Shown here piece after piece: positions 1 through 9,160 of a stretch of DNA of 64,000 nt. A model generated the notes under the pieces. That model was not told where the DNA came from, ran no database searches, and was given only the letters and a program-made list of their open reading frames with translations. The position numbers and the translations under genes were made by a program. Position 1 is the first letter of the stretch, and each line of letters begins with the position of its first letter. The stretch is from Agrobacterium vaccinii (lineage in GTDB: Bacteria > Pseudomonadota > Alphaproteobacteria > Rhizobiales > Rhizobiaceae). Location: the NCBI RefSeq assembly GCF_021310995.1, contig NZ_CP054150.1, forward strand, positions 1,488,001 to 1,552,000, read 5' to 3'.

Positions 1-921
1 GCTTTCCCATCCTTCAGGGCGGGCCTTCAAATCCGGCAGCGCGAAGTAGGAGGTGATGGCAGCGATATCGGCATCCGGCAGTTTCAACTCGCCGTTTTTC
101 AGCTCAGCGAACTCCGCCTCCACCTGACGCGCCAGCTCTTCGGCGCCCGTCTCGTGGACGAGGATTTTGATGCGGGCCTTGTACTTGTTGTCGCGACGGC
201 CATGCAGATTGTAAACGCGCATGATGGCAGTGGTGTAGGACAACAAGTCCTCTTCGGGCAGGAAGTCGTTGATCTTCTTGGCGATCATCGGCGTTCTGCC
301 CTGCCCGCCACCGACATAGACGGCAAAGCCGATTTCGCCCTTGTCGTTTTTCTTAAGGTGCAGGCCGATATCATGCACCTGAATGGCAGCACGATCCTTT
401 TCCGCACCCGTAACAGCAATCTTGAACTTGCGCGGCAGAAAGGAGAATTCCGGGTGGACGGAAGACCATTGGCGCAGAATTTCAGCGTAAGGGCGCGGGT
501 CTGCGACTTCATCGGCGGCAGCGCCAGCAAAATGGTCAGCGGTGACGTTGCGAATGCAGTTGCCAGAGGTTTGCAGCGCGTGCATTTCCACGCTCGCGAG
601 TTCAGCCAGAATATCCGGCGTATCGGCAAGCCGCGGCCAGTTGTATTGAATATTCTGGCGCGTGGTGAAGTGGCCATAACCGCGGTCATATTTGCGGGCA
701 ATGTGGGCGAGCATCCGCATCTGTTTTGCGTTCAACGTGCCATAGGGAATGGCCACGCGCAGCATATAGGCATGAAGCTGGAGATAAACGCCGTTCATCA
801 GACGCAACGGCTTGAATGCATCCTCGGCCAGTTCGCCGGAAAGGCGTCTTTCCACCTGATCGCGGAATTGCTCCACGCGACCTTGAACAAATGCGTGGTC
901 GAACTCATCGTAGCGATACAT
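1..921 (-). CDS. cysI: Nitrite/sulfite reductase hemoprotein, CysI type (partial, 3' end beyond left edge)
   Basis: The minus-strand frame is open from the ATG at 921 to the window edge, giving 307 N-terminal residues (begins MYRYDEFDHAF). It contains the siroheme-reductase segments MRVYNLHGRRDNKYKARIK and, earlier, HFTTRQNIQYNWP and TSGNCIRNVTADHFAG. These match the first ferredoxin-like and nitrite/sulfite reductase domains that bind siroheme and sulfite; the C-terminal cysteines for the 4Fe-4S cluster would lie outside the window. The protein reduces sulfite to sulfide in the cytoplasm. The start is preceded by GAGGAA, which overlaps the stop codon of the DUF2849 gene, so translation is probably coupled. 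It follows cysG, whose product makes its siroheme cofactor. A nitrite reductase of the same family is the alternative; the cysG-DUF2849 context favours sulfite. Confidence 0.9.
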   Translation of the reverse strand, partial: MYRYDEFDHAFVQGRVEQFRDQVERRLSGELAEDAFKPLRLMNGVYLQLHAYMLRVAIPYGTLNAKQMRMLAHIARKYDRGYGHFTTRQNIQYNWPRLADTPDILAELASVEMHALQTSGNCIRNVTADHFAGAAADEVADPRPYAEILRQWSSVHPEFSFLPRKFKIAVTGAEKDRAAIQVHDIGLHLKKNDKGEIGFAVYVGGGQGRTPMIAKKINDFLPEEDLLSYTTAIMRVYNLHGRRDNKYKARIKILVHETGAEELARQVEAEFAELKNGELKLPDADIAAITSYFALPDLKARPEGWES

Positions 922-929
922 GGTATTCC

Positions 930-1250
930 TCAGACTGCGATAAAGGCTGCGTCCGCCGGCTCAAAGCCTTTGGCGTAATGCATGGTTGGTCCTGCCGCAC
1001 GAATTCTCTCGCGCAGGCGTGTCGGCCATAGGCGGCCATCCTGTTCGGTAACATCGACGATGTTGACGTCCACCACCTTGTTGGCAGAAAAATCGCGCTT
1101 GCCGATCTCTTCCAGTGAGGCCTCGGCATCAGCATGGCGCGCAACAAGAGCAGACTGAAGATTCTCGTTCCACGTGCCGCTTGCATCGAGCCATACGGCG
1201 ATGCCGTCGTCGAGACGATTGGCTGTCAGAACCTTATCAACCATTTGCAT
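930..1250 (-). CDS. DUF2849 domain protein in the siroheme/sulfite operon
   Basis: A 106-residue protein (begins MQMVDKVLTANRLDDG) of the DUF2849 family, which in alphaproteobacteria is found between cysG and cysI. It has no signal peptide or membrane segment. A basic, charged middle is followed by the conserved-looking end TMHYAKGFEPADAAFIAV. Its start overlaps the end of cysG by 14 bp and its stop is 8 bp before cysI, so all three are clearly one transcript. The biochemical role is unknown. From position alone, a part in sulfite reductase assembly or electron supply can be guessed, but nothing in the sequence shows it. Confidence 0.85.
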   Translation of the reverse strand: MQMVDKVLTANRLDDGIAVWLDASGTWNENLQSALVARHADAEASLEEIGKRDFSANKVVDVNIVDVTEQDGRLWPTRLRERIRAAGPTMHYAKGFEPADAAFIAV

Positions 1251-2703
1251 ACTCCTGCTTCAGATCGGACGACGTGCCAGCAAGCGACAGTGCTTCCGAT
1301 CTTTCGAAATTAGCGCCCGCGACTGCATCACCGATGATGACCATAACCGGACCCGCCAGTTCGTCGCGATGCTCTAGCTCCGGCAAATCTTTCAGCGTGC
1401 CATGCATCAGGCGGCGATAAGAACGGCTGGCATTTTCGATGACCGCGACGGTGGTATTGGCATCGAGACCGGCCTTCATCAGACGCGTGGCAACGGACGC
1501 AGCCACGGAACGGCCCATGTAGACGGCGATCGTTGCACCTGAAACCGCGAGACGCGCCCAGTCCGGCAGGATGTCGCCAGCCAGATCATGACCCGTCGTA
1601 AAGATCAGCGAAGAGGCGACACCACGCAGTGTCAGCGGCAGTTCGAAATCGGCGGCGGCTGCAAAGGCGGAGGTGATGCCTGGCACGATTTCGTAAGCAA
1701 TGCCCGCTTCCCGCAACGCCGCCATCTCTTCGGCGGCACGACCGTAAATCAAGGGATCGCCGGATTTGAGGCGCACGACCCGTTTGCCGTCTTCTCCCAG
1801 CGAGACCAGCAGCTTGTTGATGTCGGACTGGGACTTGGAGTGACAGCCTTTGCGCTTGCCGACGGAGAGACGCTCAGCATCCCTGCGGCCCATGTTGACG
1901 ATTTCCTGCGGCACGAGCGCATCGTAAACAATGACATCCGCCTGCATCAGCACGCGCTGTGCGCGCAATGTCAGCAAATCCTCGGCACCAGGACCGGCAC
2001 CCACCAACCAAACATAGCCTTCTGGACGCTCAGGCGAGGCAAGCAATTGCTCTGCGGCGCGGTGCGCACTGTCGATATCTGCCAGCGCAACAGCATCGGC
2101 AACACCACCGGAGAAGAAGCGACGCCAGAAGTTACGACGCAGGGCGCCTTTCGGCACATTCTTTTCCGCAGCATCGCGATACTCGACCGCCAGACGCGCC
2201 AAACGACCGAGCGAAGGCGACAGCATCTGGTCGATGCGCGCGCGGATCATCTGCCCGAGGACCGGCCCTGCCCCTTCGGTGCAGATCGCGACCGCGACGG
2301 GAGCGCGAGACACGAGGCCGGGTGTATAGAAATCGCAATAGCCAGGCTGATCGACCGCGTTGGCAGGAATGGACTTGGCACGCGCAACGTCTACAATTTG
2401 ACGATCAAGCGCCTCCTCACCGGTGGCCGCGAAGACGAGAACCATGCCATCGACCAGCTCTGGCGAAAATGGAAGCAGATGATGTGTCACCTGCCCGCTC
2501 GCCAACAACGCCGCATAGTCACCCTGCGGCGCGTCCGCGAAGGCTTGAATATCGGCACTGGTGTTGAGAAGAAGTCGGACTTTTGCGAAGGCCTCATCGC
2601 CATTTCCAAAAACCGCAACGGGCCGCTTGTCCACTTTGAAAAAAGCAGGAAAAGTCGTAAGCCGATGGTCAGCCTTATCTGAAGCGGTTTTAAGCATGCT
2701 CAT
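1237..2703 (-). CDS. cysG: Siroheme synthase CysG (trifunctional)
   Basis: A 488-residue protein combining two modules. Residues 1 to about 210 are the NAD-dependent precorrin-2 dehydrogenase/sirohydrochlorin ferrochelatase part (FFKVDKRPVAVFGNGDEAFAK dinucleotide fold). Residues from about 225 on are uroporphyrinogen-III C-methyltransferase (VWLVGAGPGAEDLLTLRA, VRLKSGDPLIYGRAAEEM, YEIVPGITSAFAAAA). It converts uroporphyrinogen III to siroheme in the cytoplasm for the sulfite reductase encoded two genes downstream. The open frame extends 51 codons upstream, but that part is not CysG-like. The ATG at 2703 begins MSMLKTASDK and has GGATCGG about 7 nt in front. It is first in the operon cysG-DUF2849-cysI. 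Confidence 0.93.
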   Translation of the reverse strand: MSMLKTASDKADHRLTTFPAFFKVDKRPVAVFGNGDEAFAKVRLLLNTSADIQAFADAPQGDYAALLASGQVTHHLLPFSPELVDGMVLVFAATGEEALDRQIVDVARAKSIPANAVDQPGYCDFYTPGLVSRAPVAVAICTEGAGPVLGQMIRARIDQMLSPSLGRLARLAVEYRDAAEKNVPKGALRRNFWRRFFSGGVADAVALADIDSAHRAAEQLLASPERPEGYVWLVGAGPGAEDLLTLRAQRVLMQADVIVYDALVPQEIVNMGRRDAERLSVGKRKGCHSKSQSDINKLLVSLGEDGKRVVRLKSGDPLIYGRAAEEMAALREAGIAYEIVPGITSAFAAAADFELPLTLRGVASSLIFTTGHDLAGDILPDWARLAVSGATIAVYMGRSVAASVATRLMKAGLDANTTVAVIENASRSYRRLMHGTLKDLPELEHRDELAGPVMVIIGDAVAGANFERSEALSLAGTSSDLKQEYANG

Positions 2704-2755
2704 AATATGTCCGATCCGTCGCCGAGATTGAAGGTACAGAAATTCGCTTGCTATA

Positions 2756-2782
2756 TTGCCGTAGATTTTTATTTCTCGGCAA
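2756..2782. promoter_or_regulatory. Dyad in the cysG upstream region (candidate operator)
   Basis: TTGCCG and CGGCAA form a perfect 6-bp inverted repeat with a 15-bp AT-rich spacer, 53-79 bp upstream of the cysG start in the 227-bp gap between cysG and the divergent deaminase gene. The size fits a LysR-type (CysB/CbbR-like) site and it could overlap a minus-strand promoter using TTGCCG as -35. No clear -10 is seen. Short arms make this a weak call. Confidence 0.25.
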
Positions 2783-2930
2783 GCGCTGTTTTGGAGGAAA
2801 AGCAACCACGGCGACGAAAACGGCACGCTGTTGTAATTCCACACATTTTCTACCAATTATGTACATTTTTTCGGCAAATCCCGAGCGACAATGTCCAATG
2901 ATTAGGCAGCACCAGAAATAGGAAAATACC

Positions 2931-3518
2931 TTGACGGAACTTACACTCGCATCCCGCCTGCTCGATGTCATCGAGAAGGATATTCTACTGCTTACGACTC
3001 AAGGTGTGTCGCTGGGCAACAAGGTCTTCGGCGCGGCCATCCTGCGCAAGTCGGACCTTTCCCTCGTCATTGCGGAAACAAACAACGAGCTGGAAAATCC
3101 GCTTTGGCACGGTGAGGTTCACACGCTGAAACGTTTCTACGAATTGGGCGAGAAGCCTGACACGAAGGATTTGATCTTTCTCTCGACCCATGAACCCTGC
3201 ACCATGTGCATGTCGGCGATCACCTGGGCGGGATTCGACAATTTCTATTCCTTCTTCAGTCACGAAGATTCGCGTGACGCTTTTGCCATTCCGCACGATC
3301 TGAAAATACTGAAAGAGGTTTTTGGACTGGAGCCAGGTGGTTACAGGCGCAGCAACGCGTTCTGGAACTCCTACTTCATTTCCGATCTCGTTGAGAATCT
3401 GGACGATCCGCTCAAGTCCAAGCTCAAGGAACAGACGGCGCGCATCAAAGCCGCCTATAACGACCTGTCGGTCAACTACCAGTCGTCCAAGGGCGACAAC
3501 AACATTCCCCTGAACTGA
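2931..3518 (+). CDS. Nucleoside/nucleobase deaminase of the CDA fold
   Basis: A 195-residue cytoplasmic protein with the zinc-binding pattern of cytidine/deoxycytidylate-type deaminases: HGEVHTL (His and catalytic Glu, about residue 61) and HEPCTMC (PCxxC, about residue 88). It is longer than TadA (about 150 residues), with a 55-residue charged tail that resembles guanine/cytosine-like deaminases annotated loosely in rhizobia. The start is TTG at 2931, chosen because AGGAAAA lies 5-6 nt upstream and no ATG fits. It is 22 bp ahead of mazG on the same strand; both act on nucleotides, which suggests a nucleotide salvage or clean-up pair. The substrate cannot be told from sequence. Confidence 0.75.
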   Translation: MTELTLASRLLDVIEKDILLLTTQGVSLGNKVFGAAILRKSDLSLVIAETNNELENPLWHGEVHTLKRFYELGEKPDTKDLIFLSTHEPCTMCMSAITWAGFDNFYSFFSHEDSRDAFAIPHDLKILKEVFGLEPGGYRRSNAFWNSYFISDLVENLDDPLKSKLKEQTARIKAAYNDLSVNYQSSKGDNNIPLN

Positions 3519-3540
3519 TCGCAGCAGAAAGCAGCAGCAT

Positions 3541-4374
3541 ATGGAAGCCTCGAAGGATATTTCGCGTCTCATCGAGATCATGGAAGCCCTGCGCCAGCCC
3601 GATACGGGTTGCCCGTGGGACATCGTCCAGACATTCGAGACGATCAAGCCTTACACGATCGAGGAGGCCTATGAGGTTGCCGACGCCATCGAACGCAACG
3701 ATACGGACGACCTCTGTGATGAGCTTGGTGATCTGCTGCTACAAGTGGTGTTTCACTCCCGCATTGCCGAGGAAATGGGCGCGTTCTCCTTCGGCGATGT
3801 CGTCCACGCGGTAACATCCAAGATGATCCGACGCCATCCGCATGTCTTCGCCGTTTCAGATGCCGATACGGCCGAAACGGTAAAGATCCAGTGGGATGTC
3901 ATCAAGGCGCAGGAAAAGCGGGAACGCGCCGAGCGGCGTTTGCGGCGGGGAATCGGCGACGATTTCAAAGCGGGCTATCTCGGCTCCATTCCGCGCACGC
4001 AACCGGCACTGACGGAAGCGCTGAAGCTTCAGGAACAGGCGGCGCGAGTGGGCTTCGACTGGTCGGCTCCTGAACCCATCCTCGACAAAATCGAGGAAGA
4101 AGTAAGAGAGTTGCGTGAAGCGCTTGCCGAGGGCAAACCGGAAAAAGTGGCGGATGAACTGGGTGATCTTATTTTCGCTCTCGTCAACATAGGCCGCCAT
4201 GTAAAGACAGACCCCGAGAACGCATTGCGAGGCACCAACACCAAATTTCGCCGCCGTTTCCACCACATCGAAACGTCATTGAGCGACAATGGCGACACCC
4301 TCGAAGCGGCGACTTTGGAACGGATGGAAGAACTTTGGCAATCCGCCAAAGCCATCGAGCGTCAGCTTGAGTGA
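3541..4374 (+). CDS. mazG: Nucleoside triphosphate pyrophosphohydrolase MazG
   Basis: A 277-residue protein with two tandem MazG domains. The first (about residues 10-120) shows DTGCPWDIVQTFETIKPYT, EEAYEVADAIE and DELGDLLLQVVFHSR, the E-x2-E-x12-E-x2-D metal-binding pattern. The second (about 150-260) repeats it as EEEVRELREAL and DELGDLIFALVNIGRH. It hydrolyses NTPs and dNTPs to NMP and pyrophosphate, clearing damaged nucleotides and affecting ppGpp responses in Escherichia coli. Its length matches the family (about 265). It follows the deaminase gene on the same strand and converges with the GGDEF gene, with a 15-bp gap. Confidence 0.93.
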   Translation: MEASKDISRLIEIMEALRQPDTGCPWDIVQTFETIKPYTIEEAYEVADAIERNDTDDLCDELGDLLLQVVFHSRIAEEMGAFSFGDVVHAVTSKMIRRHPHVFAVSDADTAETVKIQWDVIKAQEKRERAERRLRRGIGDDFKAGYLGSIPRTQPALTEALKLQEQAARVGFDWSAPEPILDKIEEEVRELREALAEGKPEKVADELGDLIFALVNIGRHVKTDPENALRGTNTKFRRRFHHIETSLSDNGDTLEAATLERMEELWQSAKAIERQLE

Positions 4375-4389
4375 CAGAGTGGTACTGTC

Positions 4390-5577
4390 TCAGCCAGCGT
4401 GACGCACCGTGTGCGATAAAGCGGCATCTTCGGCGAATTCGTCCGCGCGATAAACCGTCAGCCGATCACGGCCGCGCGACTTTGACGCATAGAGCGCAGT
4501 ATCCGCCATTTTCATCAGCGCGTGTGGGGTGCAATATTTCTCCTCGCACACAGCTAGTCCCATGCTCAATGTGGCGACGACTTTTTGATCGTCGATTGTG
4601 TGTTTGATGGAGCTGACGAGCTGACGAACACTCTCGACCAATGTCGATGCCTCCTGTTCTCCCGTTGCTGGCAGAAACAGGATAAACTCTTCACCGCCGA
4701 ACCGGGCGAAACTGTCATTGGGCCGAATGCGTGCGGACAGTTCTCTCGCCACACGCACCAGAACCTCATCACCTGCAAAGTGCCCGAAACCGTCGTTGAT
4801 GCGCTTGAAGTGGTCGATATCGGTCATCACGATAACATCGCCCTGACGCATCTGTTCTGGAAGGCGCAGAGAGAAGGAGCGCCGGTTGGGCACGCCGGTC
4901 AGCACGTCAAGATCAGCCAGTCTCTTCAGCCCTTCTTCCGCCCTCTCCTTGACCAAGGCCAGAACAAAAACGGCGATTGCGAAATGGCAGACGATGGAGA
5001 CGAAGAAAGCATTTCTTGGCGACACGAATGCAATCGTTGGAAATACAATCCCGACGACGACGAGAGCACTGAGAAATGCTGCAAAAGCGATGGTGGCCGC
5101 CAATGCCTTGCGAACGGGAAGCGGCTCGATCAGGCGGTCGGTGAACACCGTAAATGCGGCAGCAAACAGAAGTAACGCCGCGGTCGCCTGAAACGCACTG
5201 GTTCTGGCTTCGGTGAAGACATAGGAACCGGATAAAAACAAAGCAGTACAAACGAAAACCGGCAGGCACAAAACCAGCCACTCCCGACGCCTGCGCCTTT
5301 GCGTGCTGATGCGGCACATGCCGATCCAGAAAATCGAATAACCAACGAGACCGGCAAAACTGCCTGCAAGCGCCAGAAAATTTTCAAATCCATTCAAAAG
5401 CTTGCCGATGCTGACGAGTGTCGATGCCATCGCGACGAGAAAGAAACCAATCGCCAGAAATCCAAGCCCGACGCTCTCGCGCGATTGCGAGCGAACATAC
5501 AGAAAGCACAGCGCCGCCACGAAAAAAGACAGCTTGTGCAGCAGCAGGACTGTAGGCAGATCTAAAGGTTGCATCAT
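4390..5577 (-). CDS. Membrane-bound GGDEF diguanylate cyclase
   Basis: A 395-residue protein (starting MMQPLDLPTVLLLHK). The N-terminal 205 residues contain about six hydrophobic segments with no domain I can name. The C-terminal half is a GGDEF domain: DLDVLTGVPNRRSF, VIVMTDIDHFKRINDGFGH and the active site FARFGGEEFILFL. An RxxD inhibitory site (RPND) sits exactly five residues before GGEEF, so the enzyme is probably active and product-inhibited. It would make cyclic di-GMP from two GTP at the inner membrane in response to an unknown signal. The ATG at 5577 was preferred to the upstream one because the first 27 codons look non-coding. It is a single-gene unit between mazG and hflX. Confidence 0.87.
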   Translation of the reverse strand: MMQPLDLPTVLLLHKLSFFVAALCFLYVRSQSRESVGLGFLAIGFFLVAMASTLVSIGKLLNGFENFLALAGSFAGLVGYSIFWIGMCRISTQRRRRREWLVLCLPVFVCTALFLSGSYVFTEARTSAFQATAALLLFAAAFTVFTDRLIEPLPVRKALAATIAFAAFLSALVVVGIVFPTIAFVSPRNAFFVSIVCHFAIAVFVLALVKERAEEGLKRLADLDVLTGVPNRRSFSLRLPEQMRQGDVIVMTDIDHFKRINDGFGHFAGDEVLVRVARELSARIRPNDSFARFGGEEFILFLPATGEQEASTLVESVRQLVSSIKHTIDDQKVVATLSMGLAVCEEKYCTPHALMKMADTALYASKSRGRDRLTVYRADEFAEDAALSHTVRHAG

Positions 5578-5787
5578 TATCAGCTCGTATGAATTGAGCG
5601 ACAGTATCACACGGCGCTGATTACGAAACCCTAACAAAAAACAGACTAGCGGTTGCATCTAACGCATAACAGATATGCACCATCAGCTTTTCGATTAGAA
5701 AAGCATTTTCATTTTTCAACCAGTTGGAAAATAAACAGATAGATTGGCTTTTGCGAGGGTGGAGATGATTTCGATAACCGAGAGCGC

Positions 5788-7116
5788 TTAACGCTCCCAG
5801 TCTTCCAAATCTTGCTTCTGCACTTTGCCCAAACGACTTTCCAGCTCCAAAGCTTGCGCTTCGGAAAGACGGACTTCGAGCGTCACCGAGCCATCTTCGT
5901 TGTCTTCGCGCGCATCGACTATCGCGTTGCTGTAGACCCACGGAAGAAACTGCAATTGCTCGACATTCAGGAGAATGGTGTTTTCTGTCAGAACGCCAGA
6001 AAGCCGCCGGGAAATCTCTTCCATCAGCTGATCGACGCCCTCGCCGGTGATGGCGGAAACGGCGCGGACATTGGCACGTCCCTCGGCCTTATGCAGAATG
6101 GCGTCATGGCTTTCCAGATCCAGCCTGTCCACCTTGTTCCAAACCTCGATAATTTTCTCATCGGCGACTTTTTCATCGATACCGAGGTCGCTCAGAATAC
6201 GAAGAACATCCGAAGACTGAGCACCATTATCAGGGTCCGCCATATCGCGAACATGGAGAATGAGGTCCGCTTCGAGCACCTCTTCCAGCGTTGCCCGAAA
6301 GGCGGCCACGAGATGGGTCGGCAGGTCGGAAATGAAACCGACCGTGTCTGACAGAATAACCGTCCGGCCATGCGGCAGCTTCATACGGCGCAGCGTCGGG
6401 TCCAGTGTAGCGAACAGCATGTCTTCGGCCAGAACGCCCGCACCGGTAATGCGGTTGAACAGCGTCGATTTACCGGCGTTGGTGTAACCAACGAGCGCAA
6501 CAATGGGATGCGGCACCTTGCGGCGCTTTGCCCGGTGAAGCTGGCGCGTGCGCACGACTTGCTCCAGTTCGCGTTCCAGCTTGACGATGCGGTCCTGCAA
6601 CAGGCGACGGTCGGCTTCGATCTGCGTTTCACCAGGACCACCCATAAAGCCCGCGCCACCGCGCTGGCGTTCAAGGTGGGTCCAGCTTCTGACGAGGCGG
6701 CCCTTTTGATAGTTGAGGTGCGCGAGATCGACCTGCAACGTACCTTCCTTGGTAGAAGCACGGCGGCCAAAAATCTCGAGAATAAGGCCTGTGCGGTCTA
6801 TGACCTTGGCATTCCACTCTTTTTCAAGGTTACGCTGCTGCACCGGTGTCAGCGGATGATCGATGATCACCAGCCCGGAATCGGTTTCATTCAGCAGATG
6901 CTTGATTTCCTCGATCTTGCCACTCCCGAAAAGGGTGGCGGGACGAGGCTGATTAACGGGAACGATCAATCCTTCCGACACATGGAGATCGATGGCGAGA
7001 GCCAGACCCTTTGCTTCCTCAAGTTTCGCTTCCATAGAGCGTGGCGCTGTCGTCGCCGAGGCTTCCTTTGGCTGCCGCCCCTGTTTCAAGACCGGGATGA
7101 TAACCACCGCGCGCAT
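5788..7116 (-). CDS. hflX: Ribosome-associated GTPase HflX
   Basis: A 442-residue GTPase. An N-terminal HflX domain (about 10-190, with GSGKIEEIK and AHLNYQKGRLVRSWTHLERQ, GGFMGGPGETQ-like segment) precedes a TRAFAC G domain with G1 GYTNAGKS, G3 DTVGF and G4 NKVD. HflX binds the 50S subunit and splits stalled ribosomes under stress. It lies downstream of hfq on the same strand, the classical hfq-hflX arrangement. The ATG at 7116 is the first in frame, but the frame stays open and protein-like for about 30 codons further upstream with only non-ATG starts (CTG), so the true N-terminus may be longer. Confidence 0.93.
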   Translation of the reverse strand: MRAVVIIPVLKQGRQPKEASATTAPRSMEAKLEEAKGLALAIDLHVSEGLIVPVNQPRPATLFGSGKIEEIKHLLNETDSGLVIIDHPLTPVQQRNLEKEWNAKVIDRTGLILEIFGRRASTKEGTLQVDLAHLNYQKGRLVRSWTHLERQRGGAGFMGGPGETQIEADRRLLQDRIVKLERELEQVVRTRQLHRAKRRKVPHPIVALVGYTNAGKSTLFNRITGAGVLAEDMLFATLDPTLRRMKLPHGRTVILSDTVGFISDLPTHLVAAFRATLEEVLEADLILHVRDMADPDNGAQSSDVLRILSDLGIDEKVADEKIIEVWNKVDRLDLESHDAILHKAEGRANVRAVSAITGEGVDQLMEEISRRLSGVLTENTILLNVEQLQFLPWVYSNAIVDAREDNEDGSVTLEVRLSEAQALELESRLGKVQKQDLEDWER

Positions 7117-7315
7117 ATCGTCCCGGTGCTTTTCCTGCTCGGGAATGATGGATTCGTTCGATGTGTCGCGTGTAGAAATGAGCCCGCACCTTTCGAGTGT
7201 CAGTGGAACAGCCAGAAAATCTCATGGCATGGAGAATGCAAAACAACGGTCCCGGCATACGGTTCCGTTGTCTGCCACATCTAGATGGGAATGATGGCTA
7301 AAAGACAGGCGCCGA

Positions 7316-7558
7316 TTAAGCTGCACCCTCTTCCGATTCGAACATCTGCATCGGCTGGCCCGGCATGATCGTGGAAATCGCGTGCTTGTAAACAAGCTGG
7401 GAATGACCGTCACGACGAAGAAGAACACAGAAATTGTCGAAGGATGTAACAACGCCCGTCAGTTTTACGCCGTTGATCAAAAAAATCGTCAACGAAATCT
7501 TTTGTTTGCGAACGGTATTGAGAAAAAGATCTTGCAGGTTTTGAGAACGTTCCGCCAT
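7316..7558 (-). CDS. hfq: RNA chaperone Hfq
   Basis: An 80-residue Sm-like protein with Sm1 ([28 protein letters not shown]) and Sm2 containing the hallmark YKHAIST. It forms a hexameric ring and pairs small RNAs with mRNAs; in rhizobia it controls many transporter and nif/fix transcripts. Length is typical for alphaproteobacterial Hfq, which lacks the long disordered tail of enterobacteria. The start at 7558 has an AAAGAAAGAA stretch upstream. It is followed by hflX about 200 bp downstream and preceded by a 187-bp gap after trkA that should hold its promoter. Confidence 0.96.
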   Translation of the reverse strand: MAERSQNLQDLFLNTVRKQKISLTIFLINGVKLTGVVTSFDNFCVLLRRDGHSQLVYKHAISTIMPGQPMQMFESEEGAA

Positions 7559-7745
7559 AGCGCCGATTCTTTCTTTTTTGCCCGGATGGGAGACCGGGAA
7601 TTAAACAATCAATAATGGGATCGGTTGAACTTTGTCCCCCGTCAGCCGATCAGCAACTCTGGTATCAAATCACGATCTGTTCCGCAATGTGGAAAAACTT
7701 ACCCGGATTTCCTGAGATACGCTTTTTTGTTTCAAAGCCAATGCA

Positions 7746-9122
7746 TTAGAAATATTGTATAGACACGCGGAATAGCTGTTCCACCTCACGGACAGCATCA
7801 GATGACGCGAACAGGATGACGCGATCCTTCGCCTTGATCTTGGTATTGCCATCCGGTCGCAAAACTTTCTTGTCGCGATAGATCACACCGATTCGAATCC
7901 CTTCAGGCAAGTCGACATCCCGTAACGCCTGTCCGACCAACGGCGAGGTATCCAGCGCTTCTGCCTCTATGATTTCGCCATTGCCTCTTTGCACGGCATA
8001 AACGGAGCGGATGCGGCCTTTTCGAACATGTTGCAGCACCCGCGAAATCGTAACCGCGCGCGGATTGATGTAGGCGTCAAGCGCTAGAGACTTGGCAACA
8101 TCGTGAAAAGACGGACCATTCAGCAGCGCAAGGTTCGATTTGCAGCCCAACTGCTTTGCCATAACGGCGCCCAGAATGTTCGTCTGGTCGTTGTTGGTCA
8201 GCGTCACGATCAAATCCGCATCCTGAATATCGGCCTGATGCAGTATTTTCTGATCGAGCACCGAGCCGTTCAGCACGATGGTGGAGTTCAGTTTCTCGGA
8301 TGCGGCGATCGCGCGTTCCCGGTCAGCCTCGATGATCTTGACCCGCGTTTTGGGCTGGAGCTCCTCGATGGAGCGGGCCACATATTGACCGATATTGCCG
8401 CCACCCGCGATCACGATACGGCCAGCTTCCTTTTCTTCGTGACCGAACAGACCGAGGGTACGGCGCGCGTGCTGATGCTGACAGATGACATAGGCCAGGT
8501 CGCCGGTGCGAAGCTGCTCCGATGAGTCGATGGCCTTCAGATGGCCATTGCGGTAAACGCCGACCACGGTTGCCACCAGATCCGGGAAGAGTTGGCTGAG
8601 CTGTTGCAGCGGCGTGTTGACGACAGGGCAATTCTCCATGCACTCGATGGCCAGCATGAAAACGTTGTCGTCGGCAAACCGCACGACATCCGTGGCGCCG
8701 GGAAACGCGATGCGGCGCAGCACCATCTTGCCGACCTCGATCTCAGGCGAAATCGTCACATCGATGGACATGTTCTCGCGGCTGAAGAGGTCGCCATACT
8801 CAGGCTGAAGGTAGCTTTGATCGCGGATGCGGGCGACCTTGGTGGGTACGCTGAACAGCGCGTGCGCCACCTCGCAGGCGACAATATTGATCTCGTCGTA
8901 GAGCGTAACGGCAATGATCATGTCGGCCTGATCGGCACCAGCCTTGGCCAGCATATCGGGATGCGCGCCGTGCCCGACATAGCCACGCACATCGAGCGTT
9001 TCAGTGATCGCCGCAATCAGCCCCGCTGAGGTATCGATCACGGAGACCTCGTTATCCTCGCGCGACAATTGCTCCGCGATGCCGTAACCCACCTGGCCTG
9101 CGCCGCAAATGATAACTTTCAT
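7746..9122 (-). CDS. trkA: Trk potassium transport NAD-binding protein TrkA
   Basis: A 458-residue cytoplasmic protein with two RCK repeats. Each has a Rossmann nucleotide-binding fold (GAGQVGYGIAEQL at residue 7; AGGGNIGQYVARSI near 239) followed by a TrkA-C domain. It gates the TrkH/TrkG potassium channel through NAD(H)/ATP binding. The matching membrane subunit is not in this window. It lies directly downstream of ntrX (38 bp) on the same strand, an arrangement known in rhizobia and Azospirillum, so it may be read from the ntrYX transcript. Confidence 0.95.
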   Translation of the reverse strand: MKVIICGAGQVGYGIAEQLSREDNEVSVIDTSAGLIAAITETLDVRGYVGHGAHPDMLAKAGADQADMIIAVTLYDEINIVACEVAHALFSVPTKVARIRDQSYLQPEYGDLFSRENMSIDVTISPEIEVGKMVLRRIAFPGATDVVRFADDNVFMLAIECMENCPVVNTPLQQLSQLFPDLVATVVGVYRNGHLKAIDSSEQLRTGDLAYVICQHQHARRTLGLFGHEEKEAGRIVIAGGGNIGQYVARSIEELQPKTRVKIIEADRERAIAASEKLNSTIVLNGSVLDQKILHQADIQDADLIVTLTNNDQTNILGAVMAKQLGCKSNLALLNGPSFHDVAKSLALDAYINPRAVTISRVLQHVRKGRIRSVYAVQRGNGEIIEAEALDTSPLVGQALRDVDLPEGIRIGVIYRDKKVLRPDGNTKIKAKDRVILFASSDAVREVEQLFRVSIQYF

Positions 9123-9160
9123 ACGCTCTCTCTAGGGACGTTAACGGCAACTTTTGATCG

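Noticed and set aside
154..978. A 274-codon plus-strand frame at the left edge
   Set aside because: The minus strand encodes CysI here, continuous to the window edge with clear siroheme reductase motifs; the plus frame is its shadow.
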